A stretch of DNA of 64,000 nt from Methylophilus methylotrophus DSM 46235 = ATCC 53528. GTDB taxonomy: Bacteria; Pseudomonadota; Gammaproteobacteria; Burkholderiales; Methylophilaceae. Shown one piece after another: positions 40,738 through 49,729 of this stretch. Where the stretch lies: NCBI RefSeq assembly GCF_000378225.1, contig NZ_KB905146.1:106950-170949 (forward strand), given 5' to 3'. Numbering within the stretch: position 1 is the stretch's first letter; every line of letters starts with the position of its first letter. The notes under the pieces were generated by a model that saw nothing but the letters and a program-made list of their open reading frames with translations, ran no database searches and was not told the origin of the DNA. The position numbers were made by a program, and so were the translations under genes.

Positions 40738-41877
40738 ATGGCCGACGAAAGTTATGACTACTTGATTGTAGGGGCTGGTTTTGCGGGCAGCGTATTGGCT
40801 GAAAGGCTGGCCGCAGATGCCAATAAGCGGGTACTACTCATTGACCGCCGGTCGCATATCGGTGGTAACGCCTATGATTATTACAACGACGACGGCATTC
40901 TGATCCACCAGTATGGCCCACATATTTTTCATACCAATGCAAAAAGGATTATCGATTACCTGTCGAAATTTACTGAGTGGCGGCCATATGAACATCGCGT
41001 GTTAGCCCACGTAGATGGCCAGCTCGTTCCTATTCCAATTAATTTATCCACGCTTAACCAGCTTTACCAGCTAGAAATGACGCCTGAAGAAGCCGAACAG
41101 TTTCTGGTAGCGAGGGCAGAACCGGTGGCGGAGATTAAAACTTCGGAAGATGTGGTGATTAACCAGGTTGGCCGGGAATTATATGAAAAATTCTTTCGCG
41201 GCTATACCACCAAGCAGTGGGGGCTGGATCCTTCTCAGCTAGATAAGTCTGTCACTTCGCGAGTGCCTACAAGAACCAATGACGATGACCGTTATTTTAT
41301 CGATGAGTATCAGCAGATGCCCTTACACGGCTACACTGCCATGTTCAACAAAATGCTGGACCATCCTAATATCGACATCATGCTGAATGTGGATTACAGG
41401 GAAATCAGGGACTCCATCAAACACGGTCATTTGATTTTTACCGGACCAGTTGACGAGTACTTTGATTATTGTTTTGGCAAGCTACCTTACCGTTCACTGG
41501 AGTTCCGTCACCTCACCATAGACCAACCGCAATTCCAGCCGGTAGCAGTGGTCAATTATCCAGACCAGCAGGTAGAGCATACGCGGATTACTGAATATAA
41601 ATACCTCACAGGGCAAACACATCCTAAAACGGCGATTACTTACGAAATCCCCCAGGCAGAAGGAGATCCTTACTATCCGGTCCCTCGTCCGGAAAATACC
41701 GAGTTATACAGGCGCTACCAGGCACTGGCAGAGAACACACCTAACGTAACATTCGTGGGTCGGCTAGCCACTTATAAATATTACAATATGGATCAGGTTG
41801 TAGGACAGGCCCTTGCCACCTATCAACGCTTGATGGAAGCAAAAAACAGCCCCACATTGATAGCCGAGATGCACTGA
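40738..41877 (+). CDS. glf: UDP-galactopyranose mutase
   Basis: 379 residues. FAD-binding VGAGFAGSVLAERLA at the N-terminus, GGNAYDYYNDDGILIHQYGPHIFHT with the active-site loop, FFRGYTTKQWG, and RVPTRTNDDDRYF are the signatures of Glf, which interconverts UDP-galactopyranose and UDP-galactofuranose using reduced FAD. Start at 40738 with AAGGAG eight bases upstream; an in-frame start at 40654 inside the glycosyltransferase gene is rejected. Second gene of a four-gene glycan cluster. Confidence 0.95.
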   Translation: MADESYDYLIVGAGFAGSVLAERLAADANKRVLLIDRRSHIGGNAYDYYNDDGILIHQYGPHIFHTNAKRIIDYLSKFTEWRPYEHRVLAHVDGQLVPIPINLSTLNQLYQLEMTPEEAEQFLVARAEPVAEIKTSEDVVINQVGRELYEKFFRGYTTKQWGLDPSQLDKSVTSRVPTRTNDDDRYFIDEYQQMPLHGYTAMFNKMLDHPNIDIMLNVDYREIRDSIKHGHLIFTGPVDEYFDYCFGKLPYRSLEFRHLTIDQPQFQPVAVVNYPDQQVEHTRITEYKYLTGQTHPKTAITYEIPQAEGDPYYPVPRPENTELYRRYQALAENTPNVTFVGRLATYKYYNMDQVVGQALATYQRLMEAKNSPTLIAEMH

Positions 41878-41888
41878 AAGGACCAGAA

Positions 41889-43040
41889 TTGCAGCCATCT
41901 AACCATTTTAAAAGTTTTATGATGGGCGGGTTTGAGTGTTCTACCCACCGTCGCGCAGACGGGCGTCGGCTGGACCTGATTGCCTCTACTCACCATGACA
42001 AATGGGTGCTCGAAGATTATAGGGTATTAAAAGCCCATGGCCTCAAAACTGTGCGTGATGGCGTTCGCTGGCATTTGATCGAGGAAAAGGCGGGGCAGTA
42101 CAACTGGTCCAGCCTTTTGCCCATGGTCAAAGCTGCTAAGCAAGTCCAGACACAAGTCATTTGGGACCTTTGCCATTATGGTCTGCCTGACGATGTGAAT
42201 ATCTGGCGGCCGGAATTCGTGACCCGGTTTGCCAAATTTGCCGCCGAAACAGCGCGCCTGCTTCACAACGAAACTGATGAAATCCCCATATTCTGCCCAA
42301 TCAATGAAATGTCATTCTGGGCCTGGGCCGGCGGAGACAAAGCCATGTTTAATCCCATGGCAAAAGGCCGCGGGCTGGAGCTTAAGCAGCAATTAGTACG
42401 CGCCACCATTGCAGCGATTGAAGCCATACGCAATGTCGATCCGCGTGCCCGTTTCATCACGGCGGAACCACTCATTAATGTGCTACCAAGAAATGGACGT
42501 CCAAGAGACAAAGGGCCTGCCGAAGCCTATCGCCAGGCACAATTTGAAGCCTTCGATATGCTAATCGGGGAAATATGGCCTGGTTTGGGCGGAGACCCCC
42601 AATATTTAGACATGGTAGGGCTGAATTACTACAGTAATAACCAGTGGTACCTCGGTGGTGAAACAATTCCGCCACACTCCCCCTCATACCGTCCCTTACA
42701 TGACATGTTAGCCGAAGTTTATTTGCGCTATGGGCGCCCCATGTTATTGGCTGAAACAGGCGCTGAAGGTGAAGGCAGGCCTGCCTGGGTAGGGCATGTC
42801 TATGAAGAAGTCGCACGTGCCAGAAAATCGGGGATCCCTATGGAAGGAGTATGCCTGTATCCTGTCACTGATTATCCTGGGTGGGAGAATAACCGCCACT
42901 GTCCTACCGGTTTGCTGGGATTTGCGGACCAGCATGGGCAACGCCCCATTTATGCGCCTTTGGCTGGAGTATTGCGGCAGTGGCAATCCTATTGTGACCA
43001 AGAAAGTCAGCATAACCCCTCCGAATCCGTATCTGCTTAA
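41889..43040 (+). CDS. GH1/clan-A-like glycosidase-fold protein in glycan cluster
   Basis: 383 residues from a TTG start (AAAGGA upstream). A (beta/alpha)8 clan-A layout is suggested by the acid/base position in PINEMSFWAW (Asn-Glu), by LNYYSNNQWY and by the nucleophile position in LLAETGAEG; these are the two catalytic Glu of the family. No signal peptide, so it would be cytoplasmic. Proteins of this type are seen next to glf and ABC exporters, where a synthetic or trimming role is unclear. It starts 11 bases after glf. Confidence 0.82.
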   Translation: MQPSNHFKSFMMGGFECSTHRRADGRRLDLIASTHHDKWVLEDYRVLKAHGLKTVRDGVRWHLIEEKAGQYNWSSLLPMVKAAKQVQTQVIWDLCHYGLPDDVNIWRPEFVTRFAKFAAETARLLHNETDEIPIFCPINEMSFWAWAGGDKAMFNPMAKGRGLELKQQLVRATIAAIEAIRNVDPRARFITAEPLINVLPRNGRPRDKGPAEAYRQAQFEAFDMLIGEIWPGLGGDPQYLDMVGLNYYSNNQWYLGGETIPPHSPSYRPLHDMLAEVYLRYGRPMLLAETGAEGEGRPAWVGHVYEEVARARKSGIPMEGVCLYPVTDYPGWENNRHCPTGLLGFADQHGQRPIYAPLAGVLRQWQSYCDQESQHNPSESVSA

Positions 43041-43061
43041 TTTAGTGCTGCTTATATTAAA

Positions 43062-44828
43062 GTGACAATTCAACATATCCCTAATAGCGCCATCCCCTTT
43101 TTGTTTTTTTATATAAAGCGCCGTCCCTGGCTGTTTGGTACGGTTTTCCTTGTGATCATGGGTGCGGCTGGGAGCGCAGTCGGTGTGCAATATGCGATGA
43201 AGCTGCTGGTCGATGCGATGGACAGTTCGCTCCGCGCAACTGCCAATGTCTGGGGTCCGCTATACCTGTTTTTAGGATTGATTACTCTCGAAAATATCTT
43301 ATGGCGCCTAGGAGGATGGCAAGGCTCCCGGGCCATTGTCGCTAGTGGCGTAGATATCCGGCTGGATTTGTTTGTCCATCTTACCGGTCATTCCATGCGG
43401 TATTTCAATCAGCACTTTTCTGGCGCTCTTGGCAACAGGATCACGTCTACCGCCGCCGCGACCGGCGAACTCTTTAGCACTATATTCTGGCGTATCCTGC
43501 CACCCATCACCGATTTCCTGGGAGCCATTATTGTGCTCACTACCATCAGGTGGGAGATGAGTTTAGGGTTAATGTTCTCCGTACTGGTGGTGGCTGGTTT
43601 ACTGATTATTTTCGGTATCCGTGGCCGCAGGATCCATGATAATTATGCCGAGCGCGCCTCTAGTGCCAGCGGCAAAATGATAGATGTCGTCAGCAATGTA
43701 TGGACTGTGAAAGCATTTTCAGCAAGCCGTCGGGAAAAAAGAAGACTGGCAAAAGAACTAAATAAAGAAGCCACTGCTCATCGGCAAAGCTGGATGTATA
43801 TCGAGCTGGCCAGAGTGATACATGACCTCTGCCTGGTGGTCACTGCGGGGGGAATGTTACTGTGGGCAATATTGCTATGGCGAGCAAGTAGCATCAGCAC
43901 GGGCGACGTGGTCATTGTGAGTGCCCTTACCTTCAGGATCCTGCATGGCTCCCGTGACCTGGCACTTGCCCTGGTGGGTACGGCACAGCAATTTGGCATC
44001 ATCAATGAAACCCTCAAGGTCATTGCCAAACCGCACTCCGTCCAGGATCCCAACAAACCGTCCCAGCTCAAAGTGGAAAACGGCAATATCAAATTTGAAA
44101 ATGTTTCTTATGCTTATCCTGATGGACATAAAGTATTCGATCAGTTGTCGTTTGAAATTCACCCGGGGGAAAGAGTGGGGTTGGTGGGTGCGTCAGGCGC
44201 CGGAAAATCAACATTAATCAGCTTGATTCAGCGCCTGGATGATGTTCAATCTGGCCAGATACTGATCGATGGTCAGCAGATTGACAAGGTCTCACAAGAT
44301 AGCCTGCGTGCAAAAATAGCAGTGGTTCCGCAGGATATTGCCTTGTTTCACCGCTCAGTCCTTGAAAACGTGCGATATGGGCGTCCGGATGCCAGCAGAC
44401 AAGAAGTTTATGCAGCTGCTCGTAATGCCTATTGCGATGACTTCATACGTATGCTGCCTAAGGGCTATCGTACAGTTGTGGGGGAAAGAGGTGTCAGGTT
44501 GTCTGGCGGCCAACGACAGCGGTTAGGCATTGCCAGGGCATTTTTGAAGGATGCCCCTATCTTGATCCTGGATGAAGCCACCTCTGCCTTGGACTCAAAG
44601 TCAGAAAAAGAAATCCAGTCCGCCTTGGCTTCCTTGATGCAAGGCCGTACAGTGTTAGCCATTGCCCATCGGCTGTCTACGCTTTCTTCTTTCGATAGAA
44701 TCATTGTATTGAAAGATGGCGTCATCGTCGAAGATGGTCCACCCGATGTGTTGCGTGCCAGTGGTGGCCTGTTTGCAGAAACCTGGGAGTTACAGGCACA
44801 CACTTTTGATGAATTGGAAACGACCTGA
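43062..44828 (+). CDS. ABC exporter, fused permease-ATPase (MsbA-like)
   Basis: 588 residues from a GTG start. An N-terminal six-helix type IV exporter domain (about 15-320) and a C-terminal nucleotide-binding domain with Walker A GASGAGKST, Q-loop VPQDIALF, signature LSGGQRQRLGIARA, Walker B ILILDEATSALD and H-loop AIAHRLST, all intact. A half transporter that must dimerise. As the last gene of the glycan cluster it likely flips or exports the glycolipid or glycan made by the upstream enzymes. Confidence 0.92.
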   Translation: MTIQHIPNSAIPFLFFYIKRRPWLFGTVFLVIMGAAGSAVGVQYAMKLLVDAMDSSLRATANVWGPLYLFLGLITLENILWRLGGWQGSRAIVASGVDIRLDLFVHLTGHSMRYFNQHFSGALGNRITSTAAATGELFSTIFWRILPPITDFLGAIIVLTTIRWEMSLGLMFSVLVVAGLLIIFGIRGRRIHDNYAERASSASGKMIDVVSNVWTVKAFSASRREKRRLAKELNKEATAHRQSWMYIELARVIHDLCLVVTAGGMLLWAILLWRASSISTGDVVIVSALTFRILHGSRDLALALVGTAQQFGIINETLKVIAKPHSVQDPNKPSQLKVENGNIKFENVSYAYPDGHKVFDQLSFEIHPGERVGLVGASGAGKSTLISLIQRLDDVQSGQILIDGQQIDKVSQDSLRAKIAVVPQDIALFHRSVLENVRYGRPDASRQEVYAAARNAYCDDFIRMLPKGYRTVVGERGVRLSGGQRQRLGIARAFLKDAPILILDEATSALDSKSEKEIQSALASLMQGRTVLAIAHRLSTLSSFDRIIVLKDGVIVEDGPPDVLRASGGLFAETWELQAHTFDELETT

Positions 44829-44859
44829 AGCGTTAGCAGAGGCCATTGCACCCTTTATC

Positions 44860-45336
44860 TCAACGCTGCTCTTTTTTGAGCGAACTGGGCGCATTAGGTG
44901 AAGCATGTTCATGCACCCCAACCCCCAATTTTGAGACTAGTTCCCCACCTAGCCACGCCGTTATCAGCGCCAACACCAGCCCAAGAAACGAGCAGGCCAA
45001 CGCTGATGCCGAAGGGGCGGAATGCTGCTCCCGCATTATCCAGCTCAAAACAAATAGAACGGACACTACGCCATTGCCAAAGCCATGCATCAATCCTATA
45101 CGTTTTGCGCGTGTGCCAGCCGGGATAATGGTGTAATCGATGATGCCAAACGGGATAGCTGCGGCTGCGCCTACTATCCCGGCTGCAAGCATCCAGTAGG
45201 CCACCAGCGCAATACTTTGCAAATGGGTCACCAGGTAGATGAGGTCAAACACCACAGCCGTTCCAAGCAAGCCCAGGGGGAACACAATGAGCATCTGATG
45301 AATCGGATGGCCTAGAAATCGCGCTCTTGCTTTCAT
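44860..45336 (-). CDS. DUF2231 membrane protein
   Basis: 158 residues, four hydrophobic helices. The N-terminal ARFLGHPIHQMLIVFPLGL with its His pair is the DUF2231 hallmark; these proteins may bind haem or metal, function unknown. Its AAAGGTG site lies before the ATG at 45336; regulon motif copy h lies 70 bp upstream. Confidence 0.88.
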   Translation of the reverse strand: MKARARFLGHPIHQMLIVFPLGLLGTAVVFDLIYLVTHLQSIALVAYWMLAAGIVGAAAAIPFGIIDYTIIPAGTRAKRIGLMHGFGNGVVSVLFVLSWIMREQHSAPSASALACSFLGLVLALITAWLGGELVSKLGVGVHEHASPNAPSSLKKEQR

Positions 45337-45405
45337 AGCATCACCTTTATTGTGGTTAATGCTTGCATGATGGGCACGGTCAGGACAACTGTCTGTCGGT
45401 GGAGG

Positions 45406-45434
45406 CTGAATGTTCCGTAAGAAATTAAGCGGAC
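45406..45434 (-). promoter_or_regulatory. shared regulon motif, copy h (upstream of DUF2231 gene)
   Basis: CTGAATG-TTC-CGTAAGAA with a CGGAC element 5-6 bases further on; 70 bp from the start at 45336. Confidence 0.6.
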
Positions 45435-45476
45435 TTCCGCCAGGTTGCTGCTAAACCAAAGTGCGGTAATTCCATC

Positions 45477-45971
45477 TTATTTTTTGCTGGAATGCATACG
45501 TTTTTGCCTGATAGCATGCACACCCCAGGCAAGCCCAATTGCAAAGGATGCATATACCAAGAGCAATGAAGGTTTTGAAAGCCGCATTTCGAACCCGGGC
45601 TGCAACCGATGCGGGGTCAACTTGTAATCTGTAAAGCAGGCTATGGCTGCGGTGGCGCCCGCGGCTTCCAATATCCTGGCGTGGTTACTTTTATCCAAGG
45701 CCTGTCCATAATATCTTTCAAGCAGCACCGCCCAGAATACAGCGCTGGCATGATGAATCACATAGCCCGGAATCGTATATTTCGATTGGAACCCATTTTT
45801 ACTCGCGGCAACGTCACCCCAAATCCAGTGGCTGATGGCATTGGTGGGCGCGTGTACATCTCCCGCCTCCATTTTGCCCAGCACAGACAAGGCAGCTGTC
45901 GACAATACACTGGCGGCTGCACCAGACATCAATCCATGATGGATGGCCTCTGGCCAGGTTTTTGTTTCCAT
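45477..45971 (-). CDS. hypothetical membrane protein
   Basis: 164 residues with three or four hydrophobic segments (GLMSGAAASVLSTAALSVLG, YVIHHASAVFWAVLLERYYG, LLLVYASFAIGLAWGVHAI) and a conserved-looking NAISHWIWGD before them. Similar layout to small DUF1440-like inner-membrane proteins, but I cannot assign a family. AAAAGGAG before the ATG. It lies upstream of the DUF2231 gene on the same strand, but 140 bp and motif copy h separate them. Confidence 0.68.
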   Translation of the reverse strand: METKTWPEAIHHGLMSGAAASVLSTAALSVLGKMEAGDVHAPTNAISHWIWGDVAASKNGFQSKYTIPGYVIHHASAVFWAVLLERYYGQALDKSNHARILEAAGATAAIACFTDYKLTPHRLQPGFEMRLSKPSLLLVYASFAIGLAWGVHAIRQKRMHSSKK

Positions 45972-46054
45972 TGTAAAACTCCTTTTCCTTTTCGTACTCG
46001 AATCACATAGCCCTCACCTTATGATAGTCATGATGGACGGGCTTTAGGAGCGAC

Positions 46055-47326
46055 ATGCACATTTTTCTGACCGGATCCAGCGGCTTTATTGGCCGTCATT
46101 TACTGGCAGCATTCATTGCAAAAGGGCATTCAGTCACTTGCGCAGTGCGCGCCTTACCTGAAATCAAACGACAGGGTGTTCGCTATGTCATTGCAGACTT
46201 TTCGCTGCATATCGACCCACAAGACTGGTTAAGCAAGCTAGACGACATTGATATCGTGGTCAACGCCGTTGGTATCATCCGCCAGAATGGTAACCAGACC
46301 TTTGAAACGCTACATACCAAGGCACCGATTGCTTTATTTGCCGCCAGCCAGCAAAAAGGGGTGAAGCTGGTGTTGCAGATTTCTGCCCTGGGAGCAGATG
46401 AAAATGCCACCAGCCATTACCATCTGAGCAAGAAAGCTGCCGATGACTACTTGAAAAATTCCACTCTGCCCGCCATCATTTTGCAGCCTTCATTGGTCTA
46501 TGGTCCTGGGGGCAAGAGCGCTTCATTGTTTAACACGCTTGCCAGCCTGCCGGTCCTGGTAAAGTTGGGACATGGCCAGCAAATGGTACAGCCTGTGCAC
46601 ATTGACGACCTGATTGAGACGGTCATCAGGCTATTGAGCCACCGTCCACATGTGAGCCAGACAATCGCGGTTGTCGGCCCCATTGCACTGTCTTTTACTG
46701 AATTCATCCGCACCTTGCGGCAAGCGATGAAGCTGCCTGCGCCATTGATCGCCACTATTCCCTTACCGGTTGCACGCCCGCTCATTACGCTCTTTGACCA
46801 TGTGAAACATGCCCCGCTGGATCGCGAAATGTTTGAGATGCTGGAACGCGGAAACACTGCCGATGCGAGCGCGATCACTGCCTTATTAGGCAGGCTGCCA
46901 CGCCAGGTAAGCGAGTTTTTCGCCCCAGCGCAAATTGCTACGGTACGCAGACTCGCCCTCCTGAACTGGTTACTGCCAATATTGCGGGCCAGTCTTGCCA
47001 TCGTTTGGCTGGTGACAGGCGTCATCTCATTCGGCGTTTACCCTGTGAGTGATAGCTACGAACTGCTAGCCCGGGTAGGAGTCAGTGCAGGGTTGGCCCC
47101 CTGGATGCTGTATGGGGCCGCCAGCCTTGACCTTGCTATTGGTGTCGCCATTCTATGCATTCACCGGAAATGGATCTGGCATCTCCAACTGATGGTGATC
47201 ATTGCTTATAGCCTCATCATCGCCTGGAAGCTTCCCGAGTTCCTGGTGCATCCATATGGTCCTGTCCTCAAAAACCTGCCCATGCTGGCTGCGATCTGGT
47301 TAATGTCTGCATTAGAGGAAAGTTAA
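46055..47326 (+). CDS. NAD(P)-binding SDR fused to DoxX-like membrane domain
   Basis: 423 residues. Residues 1-290 form an atypical (NDUFA9-like) SDR domain with TGSSGFIGRHLLAAF at the start, HYHLSKKAADDY and QPSLVYGPGG; residues about 305-423 hold four hydrophobic helices of the DoxX-like type. This two-domain protein is known, without a settled function, and is often followed by a DUF2269 gene, as here. Start and stop of the two genes overlap (TAATG at 47324). Confidence 0.88.
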   Translation: MHIFLTGSSGFIGRHLLAAFIAKGHSVTCAVRALPEIKRQGVRYVIADFSLHIDPQDWLSKLDDIDIVVNAVGIIRQNGNQTFETLHTKAPIALFAASQQKGVKLVLQISALGADENATSHYHLSKKAADDYLKNSTLPAIILQPSLVYGPGGKSASLFNTLASLPVLVKLGHGQQMVQPVHIDDLIETVIRLLSHRPHVSQTIAVVGPIALSFTEFIRTLRQAMKLPAPLIATIPLPVARPLITLFDHVKHAPLDREMFEMLERGNTADASAITALLGRLPRQVSEFFAPAQIATVRRLALLNWLLPILRASLAIVWLVTGVISFGVYPVSDSYELLARVGVSAGLAPWMLYGAASLDLAIGVAILCIHRKWIWHLQLMVIIAYSLIIAWKLPEFLVHPYGPVLKNLPMLAAIWLMSALEES

Positions 47327-47790
47327 TGGAATACATCGTCGTCAAATGGGTACATATCCTTTCCTCAACCCTACTGTTTGGTACCGGGATTGGATCAGCA
47401 TTTTATTTACTCTTCGCAAGTTTAAGCCGCGATACTCGCACCATCGCTTTTGTCACCAGGTATGTGGTCATCGCAGATTGGCTTTTTACTGCCACAACGG
47501 TAGTCATACAACCGTTCACCGGTATTTATATGCTGCACCAGGTCGGGATACCTATGACTAGCCGCTGGATTTTTTGGTCACTGGTACTGTACACCATCGC
47601 CATCGCTTGCTGGCTTCCGGTCGCATGGCTACAAGTCCAGATGCGCAACCTTGCACAACGCGCATCCACCGAAAATAGCACCATGCCAGCGTTATATTGG
47701 CGCTATTTCAAACTATGGGTGGCTCTAGGTTTCCCAGCATTTTTTGCATTTGTGACCATCTTTTACTTTATGGTTGCCAAACCGGGGTAG
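47326..47790 (+). CDS. DUF2269 membrane protein
   Basis: 154 residues, four hydrophobic helices, with VKWVHILSSTLLFGTGIGSAF at the N-terminus, the DUF2269 signature including a His in the first helix. Function unknown. It overlaps the SDR-DoxX gene by one base and is almost certainly translated with it; the pair probably forms a membrane redox complex. It ends 21 bp from the convergent pagL gene. Confidence 0.87.
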   Translation: MEYIVVKWVHILSSTLLFGTGIGSAFYLLFASLSRDTRTIAFVTRYVVIADWLFTATTVVIQPFTGIYMLHQVGIPMTSRWIFWSLVLYTIAIACWLPVAWLQVQMRNLAQRASTENSTMPALYWRYFKLWVALGFPAFFAFVTIFYFMVAKPG

Positions 47791-47811
47791 GCAACATTCT
47801 TAGATGGCAGA

Positions 47812-48288
47812 CTAGAAGTGGTAATGCCAATACAAGCTAAGCACTTCCACCCCTGGGTTTTCTTTATCCAGATCAGCATTGGATAAGTGACTGACAGCCA
47901 AACCCAGGCTATTTTGCGCATTGATTTCCTTTGCCAGTTCGAGTTGTGAGCGGAATTCAATAGGATGTCCTAAATCCAGGTCACTGCTGCCACGGCTGTA
48001 ATAACCCACGCCCAGCCCTGGTTTCAAATGCCAAGTTTCTGCAAATTGCCAATCATATAACAGCCCACCTCCAAGCCATAGCGAGCCATCGGTGGTTGCC
48101 TCGGCGCCTAGCCATGGTTTAAGGTCCTGCAACCAGACAGAAGTATCATATTCATAATCCAGGCGGAAGTCTGCTGCGCTATGGGAGCCGTCAACATCGT
48201 AGCTGCCTAGCCCAATACCCAGAGTATCTGCATGCGTAGTTAAAGTGGTTGAAACAAGTGTGGCGACAATCAGGGTTATTTTTTTCAT
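47812..48288 (-). CDS. pagL: lipid A 3-O-deacylase (PagL family)
   Basis: 158 residues: signal peptide (LIVATLVSTTLTTHA) and an eight-stranded outer-membrane barrel ending in WHYHF. The active site is present: His134 and Ser136 in HLSNADLD, Glu148 in NPGVEVLSL, matching the PagL catalytic triad. It removes the 3-O-acyl chain of lipid A in the outer leaflet, lowering endotoxicity and altering permeability. Single gene; weak upstream ribosome site (GTGATGG). Confidence 0.9.
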   Translation of the reverse strand: MKKITLIVATLVSTTLTTHADTLGIGLGSYDVDGSHSAADFRLDYEYDTSVWLQDLKPWLGAEATTDGSLWLGGGLLYDWQFAETWHLKPGLGVGYYSRGSSDLDLGHPIEFRSQLELAKEINAQNSLGLAVSHLSNADLDKENPGVEVLSLYWHYHF

Positions 48289-48334
48289 ATTTGTGATGGT
48301 GAGTGAACAAAAAATCTTTGTAATATCCCGTGCC

Positions 48335-48541
48335 CTATTTCCTGTGGATGGAGTCAGGATTGGTCACGACTGGCCTGTATGACTCTGTGGGCGTTTTCTC
48401 GGCGTTATCCGCTTCGTCAGCCGGGTCAGTATTCGCCGGATCAACTGAGTCCGGGTTGGCCGGATCAAGCCGATCAGGATCTAATTCATGTATGCTCTGC
48501 GGTTTGCCGGGCTGGCTCAGTGACCTGTTGTGTTGCGGCAT
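48335..48541 (-). CDS. small acidic protein with imperfect Asp-Pro repeats
   Basis: 68 residues, no family. Soluble and disordered-looking, with repeated DPxN/DPAN units (LDPANPDSVDPANTDPADE). AAAGGAG six bases before the ATG supports it, and it follows the second CBS gene by 29 bases on the same strand. Similar composition to the 54-residue protein at 22300, which also lies by a CBS gene. Confidence 0.58.
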   Translation of the reverse strand: MPQHNRSLSQPGKPQSIHELDPDRLDPANPDSVDPANTDPADEADNAEKTPTESYRPVVTNPDSIHRK

Positions 48542-48570
48542 CGCCTTCTCCTTTACTCAGCCTTGGTTGG

Positions 48571-49041
48571 CTAATGCAGTGGTTGCTTACGCGAAGTAAA
48601 ACTCAGGTTGGGCCATTGATAGGCCTCTAGGTGTTTTGTCGCTTCCACATGGCTTGCCAGTATGGCCTGCAGGTTACCCGCCATCAGCAAATCATCCACT
48701 GAAACGATACCGACCAATTGATAGTCCCTGTCGAGTACAAGTAGTCTGCGTAGCTGCTGCTCAATCATCAAACGGGCGACCTCTTCTGCTGGCTGGTCAG
48801 TAAAGACGTATGCGGTTTCAAATGTCATGAATTCCGAGATCTTGGACTCGGCAAGAGACAATCCCTTAGCCACGGCTTTCATGGCAATATCTCTTACGGT
48901 AAGCATGCCAATGACGCGATGATTGTCGCAAATAGGCAAAGCATCAAAATCGTTTTCCTCCATGATTTTGGCTGCGGATTTAAGCGACTGCATGGGAGAA
49001 GCAGTCACCACGCAAGTGGTCATCAAGTGGCCAATCATCAT
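48571..49041 (-). CDS. tandem CBS-domain protein, second copy
   Basis: 156 residues, two CBS domains: MTTCVVTASPMQSLKSAAKIM and VIGMLTVRDIAMKAVAKG, then FMTFETAYVFTDQPAEEVARL and LVGIVSVDDLLMAG, with a short C-terminal extension. A paralogue of the protein at 21667-22095. Probably an adenine-nucleotide sensor. Start at 49041 (or 49038) set by GGGAGG upstream. Regulon motif copy i lies 170 bp upstream. Confidence 0.88.
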   Translation of the reverse strand: MMIGHLMTTCVVTASPMQSLKSAAKIMEENDFDALPICDNHRVIGMLTVRDIAMKAVAKGLSLAESKISEFMTFETAYVFTDQPAEEVARLMIEQQLRRLLVLDRDYQLVGIVSVDDLLMAGNLQAILASHVEATKHLEAYQWPNLSFTSRKQPLH

Positions 49042-49210
49042 TTTCAGTTCCTCCCGTACGAAATCAAAGCATTGCAACATACAGTCGGTGGCCTCTGCCC
49101 GAGACCACCGTCATGTCAATGATCAAAACGGGAAACCTATATCGCGTCCACGCTTGACATCAACGCTAGCAGATTAATAAATCAGGTGTACAAGGTTTAT
49201 CAGGCAATGG

Positions 49211-49238
49211 CTGGAATTTATGTAGGATTTATCGTACC
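49211..49238 (-). promoter_or_regulatory. shared regulon motif, copy i (upstream of second CBS protein)
   Basis: CTGGAAT-TTA-TGTAGGAT, 170 bp from the start at 49041, the most distant copy, same spacer and orientation. Confidence 0.55.
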
Positions 49239-49313
49239 ACCTCAACTCCAGGATCGAAGCCAATGACATCACATCACCTATTTCTAGAGAAGCTTCACCT
49301 TCACTCCACATAT

Positions 49314-49339
49314 AAAAAGACCCGGGAATTCCCGAGTCT
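49314..49339 (-). terminator. rho-independent terminator after DUF2171 gene
   Basis: Stem GACTCGGG/CCCGGGTC around AATT on the minus strand, then five Ts; 23 bases after the stop at 49363. Confidence 0.82.
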
Positions 49340-49362
49340 ACATGTGTACGACAGTTCATCTA

Positions 49363-49596
49363 CTAATGCGTTGGCGTTTCACTCCAATCCTTCATCGCCT
49401 GTTCCCCGGGGCGATCCACCATCACCTTGCCATTCTCAATATTGGTGACCCAGCTGGTAGGAATATAGTGATGCTGGCCGTTTTGATCTTTATTCAACTT
49501 AATGTAGTTTTCGCCTTCCAAGTGATCCACTGTAGCGAATTGACCACCTTGTGAACACACGACAGGCATTTCTGAAACAATTTGATTAGTATTCAT
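49363..49596 (-). CDS. DUF2171-family small protein
   Basis: 77 residues. Pattern MPVVCSQGGQFATVDHLEGENYIKLNK followed by HHYIPTSWV matches DUF2171, a small beta-rich PRC-barrel-like family with VxxxDG-type turns; function unknown, frequently stress-induced. TAGGAG before the ATG. Motif copy j lies 81 bp upstream. Confidence 0.85.
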   Translation of the reverse strand: MNTNQIVSEMPVVCSQGGQFATVDHLEGENYIKLNKDQNGQHHYIPTSWVTNIENGKVMVDRPGEQAMKDWSETPTH

Positions 49597-49676
49597 GCTT
49601 TTCTCCTATCACACACCGGGGAAACCGGCATCTGTATAGCATAATGAGGACTGGGTGATTTGCTTATAAGTGGTTT

Positions 49677-49703
49677 CTGATCTTGCTGTAGGAGTTCTCA
49701 CCC
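49677..49703 (-). promoter_or_regulatory. shared regulon motif, copy j (upstream of DUF2171 gene)
   Basis: CTGATCT-TGC-TGTAGGAG, 81 bp from the start at 49596. Confidence 0.55.
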
Positions 49704-49729
49704 ATAACGGATGACTTTCTCGTAAAATC

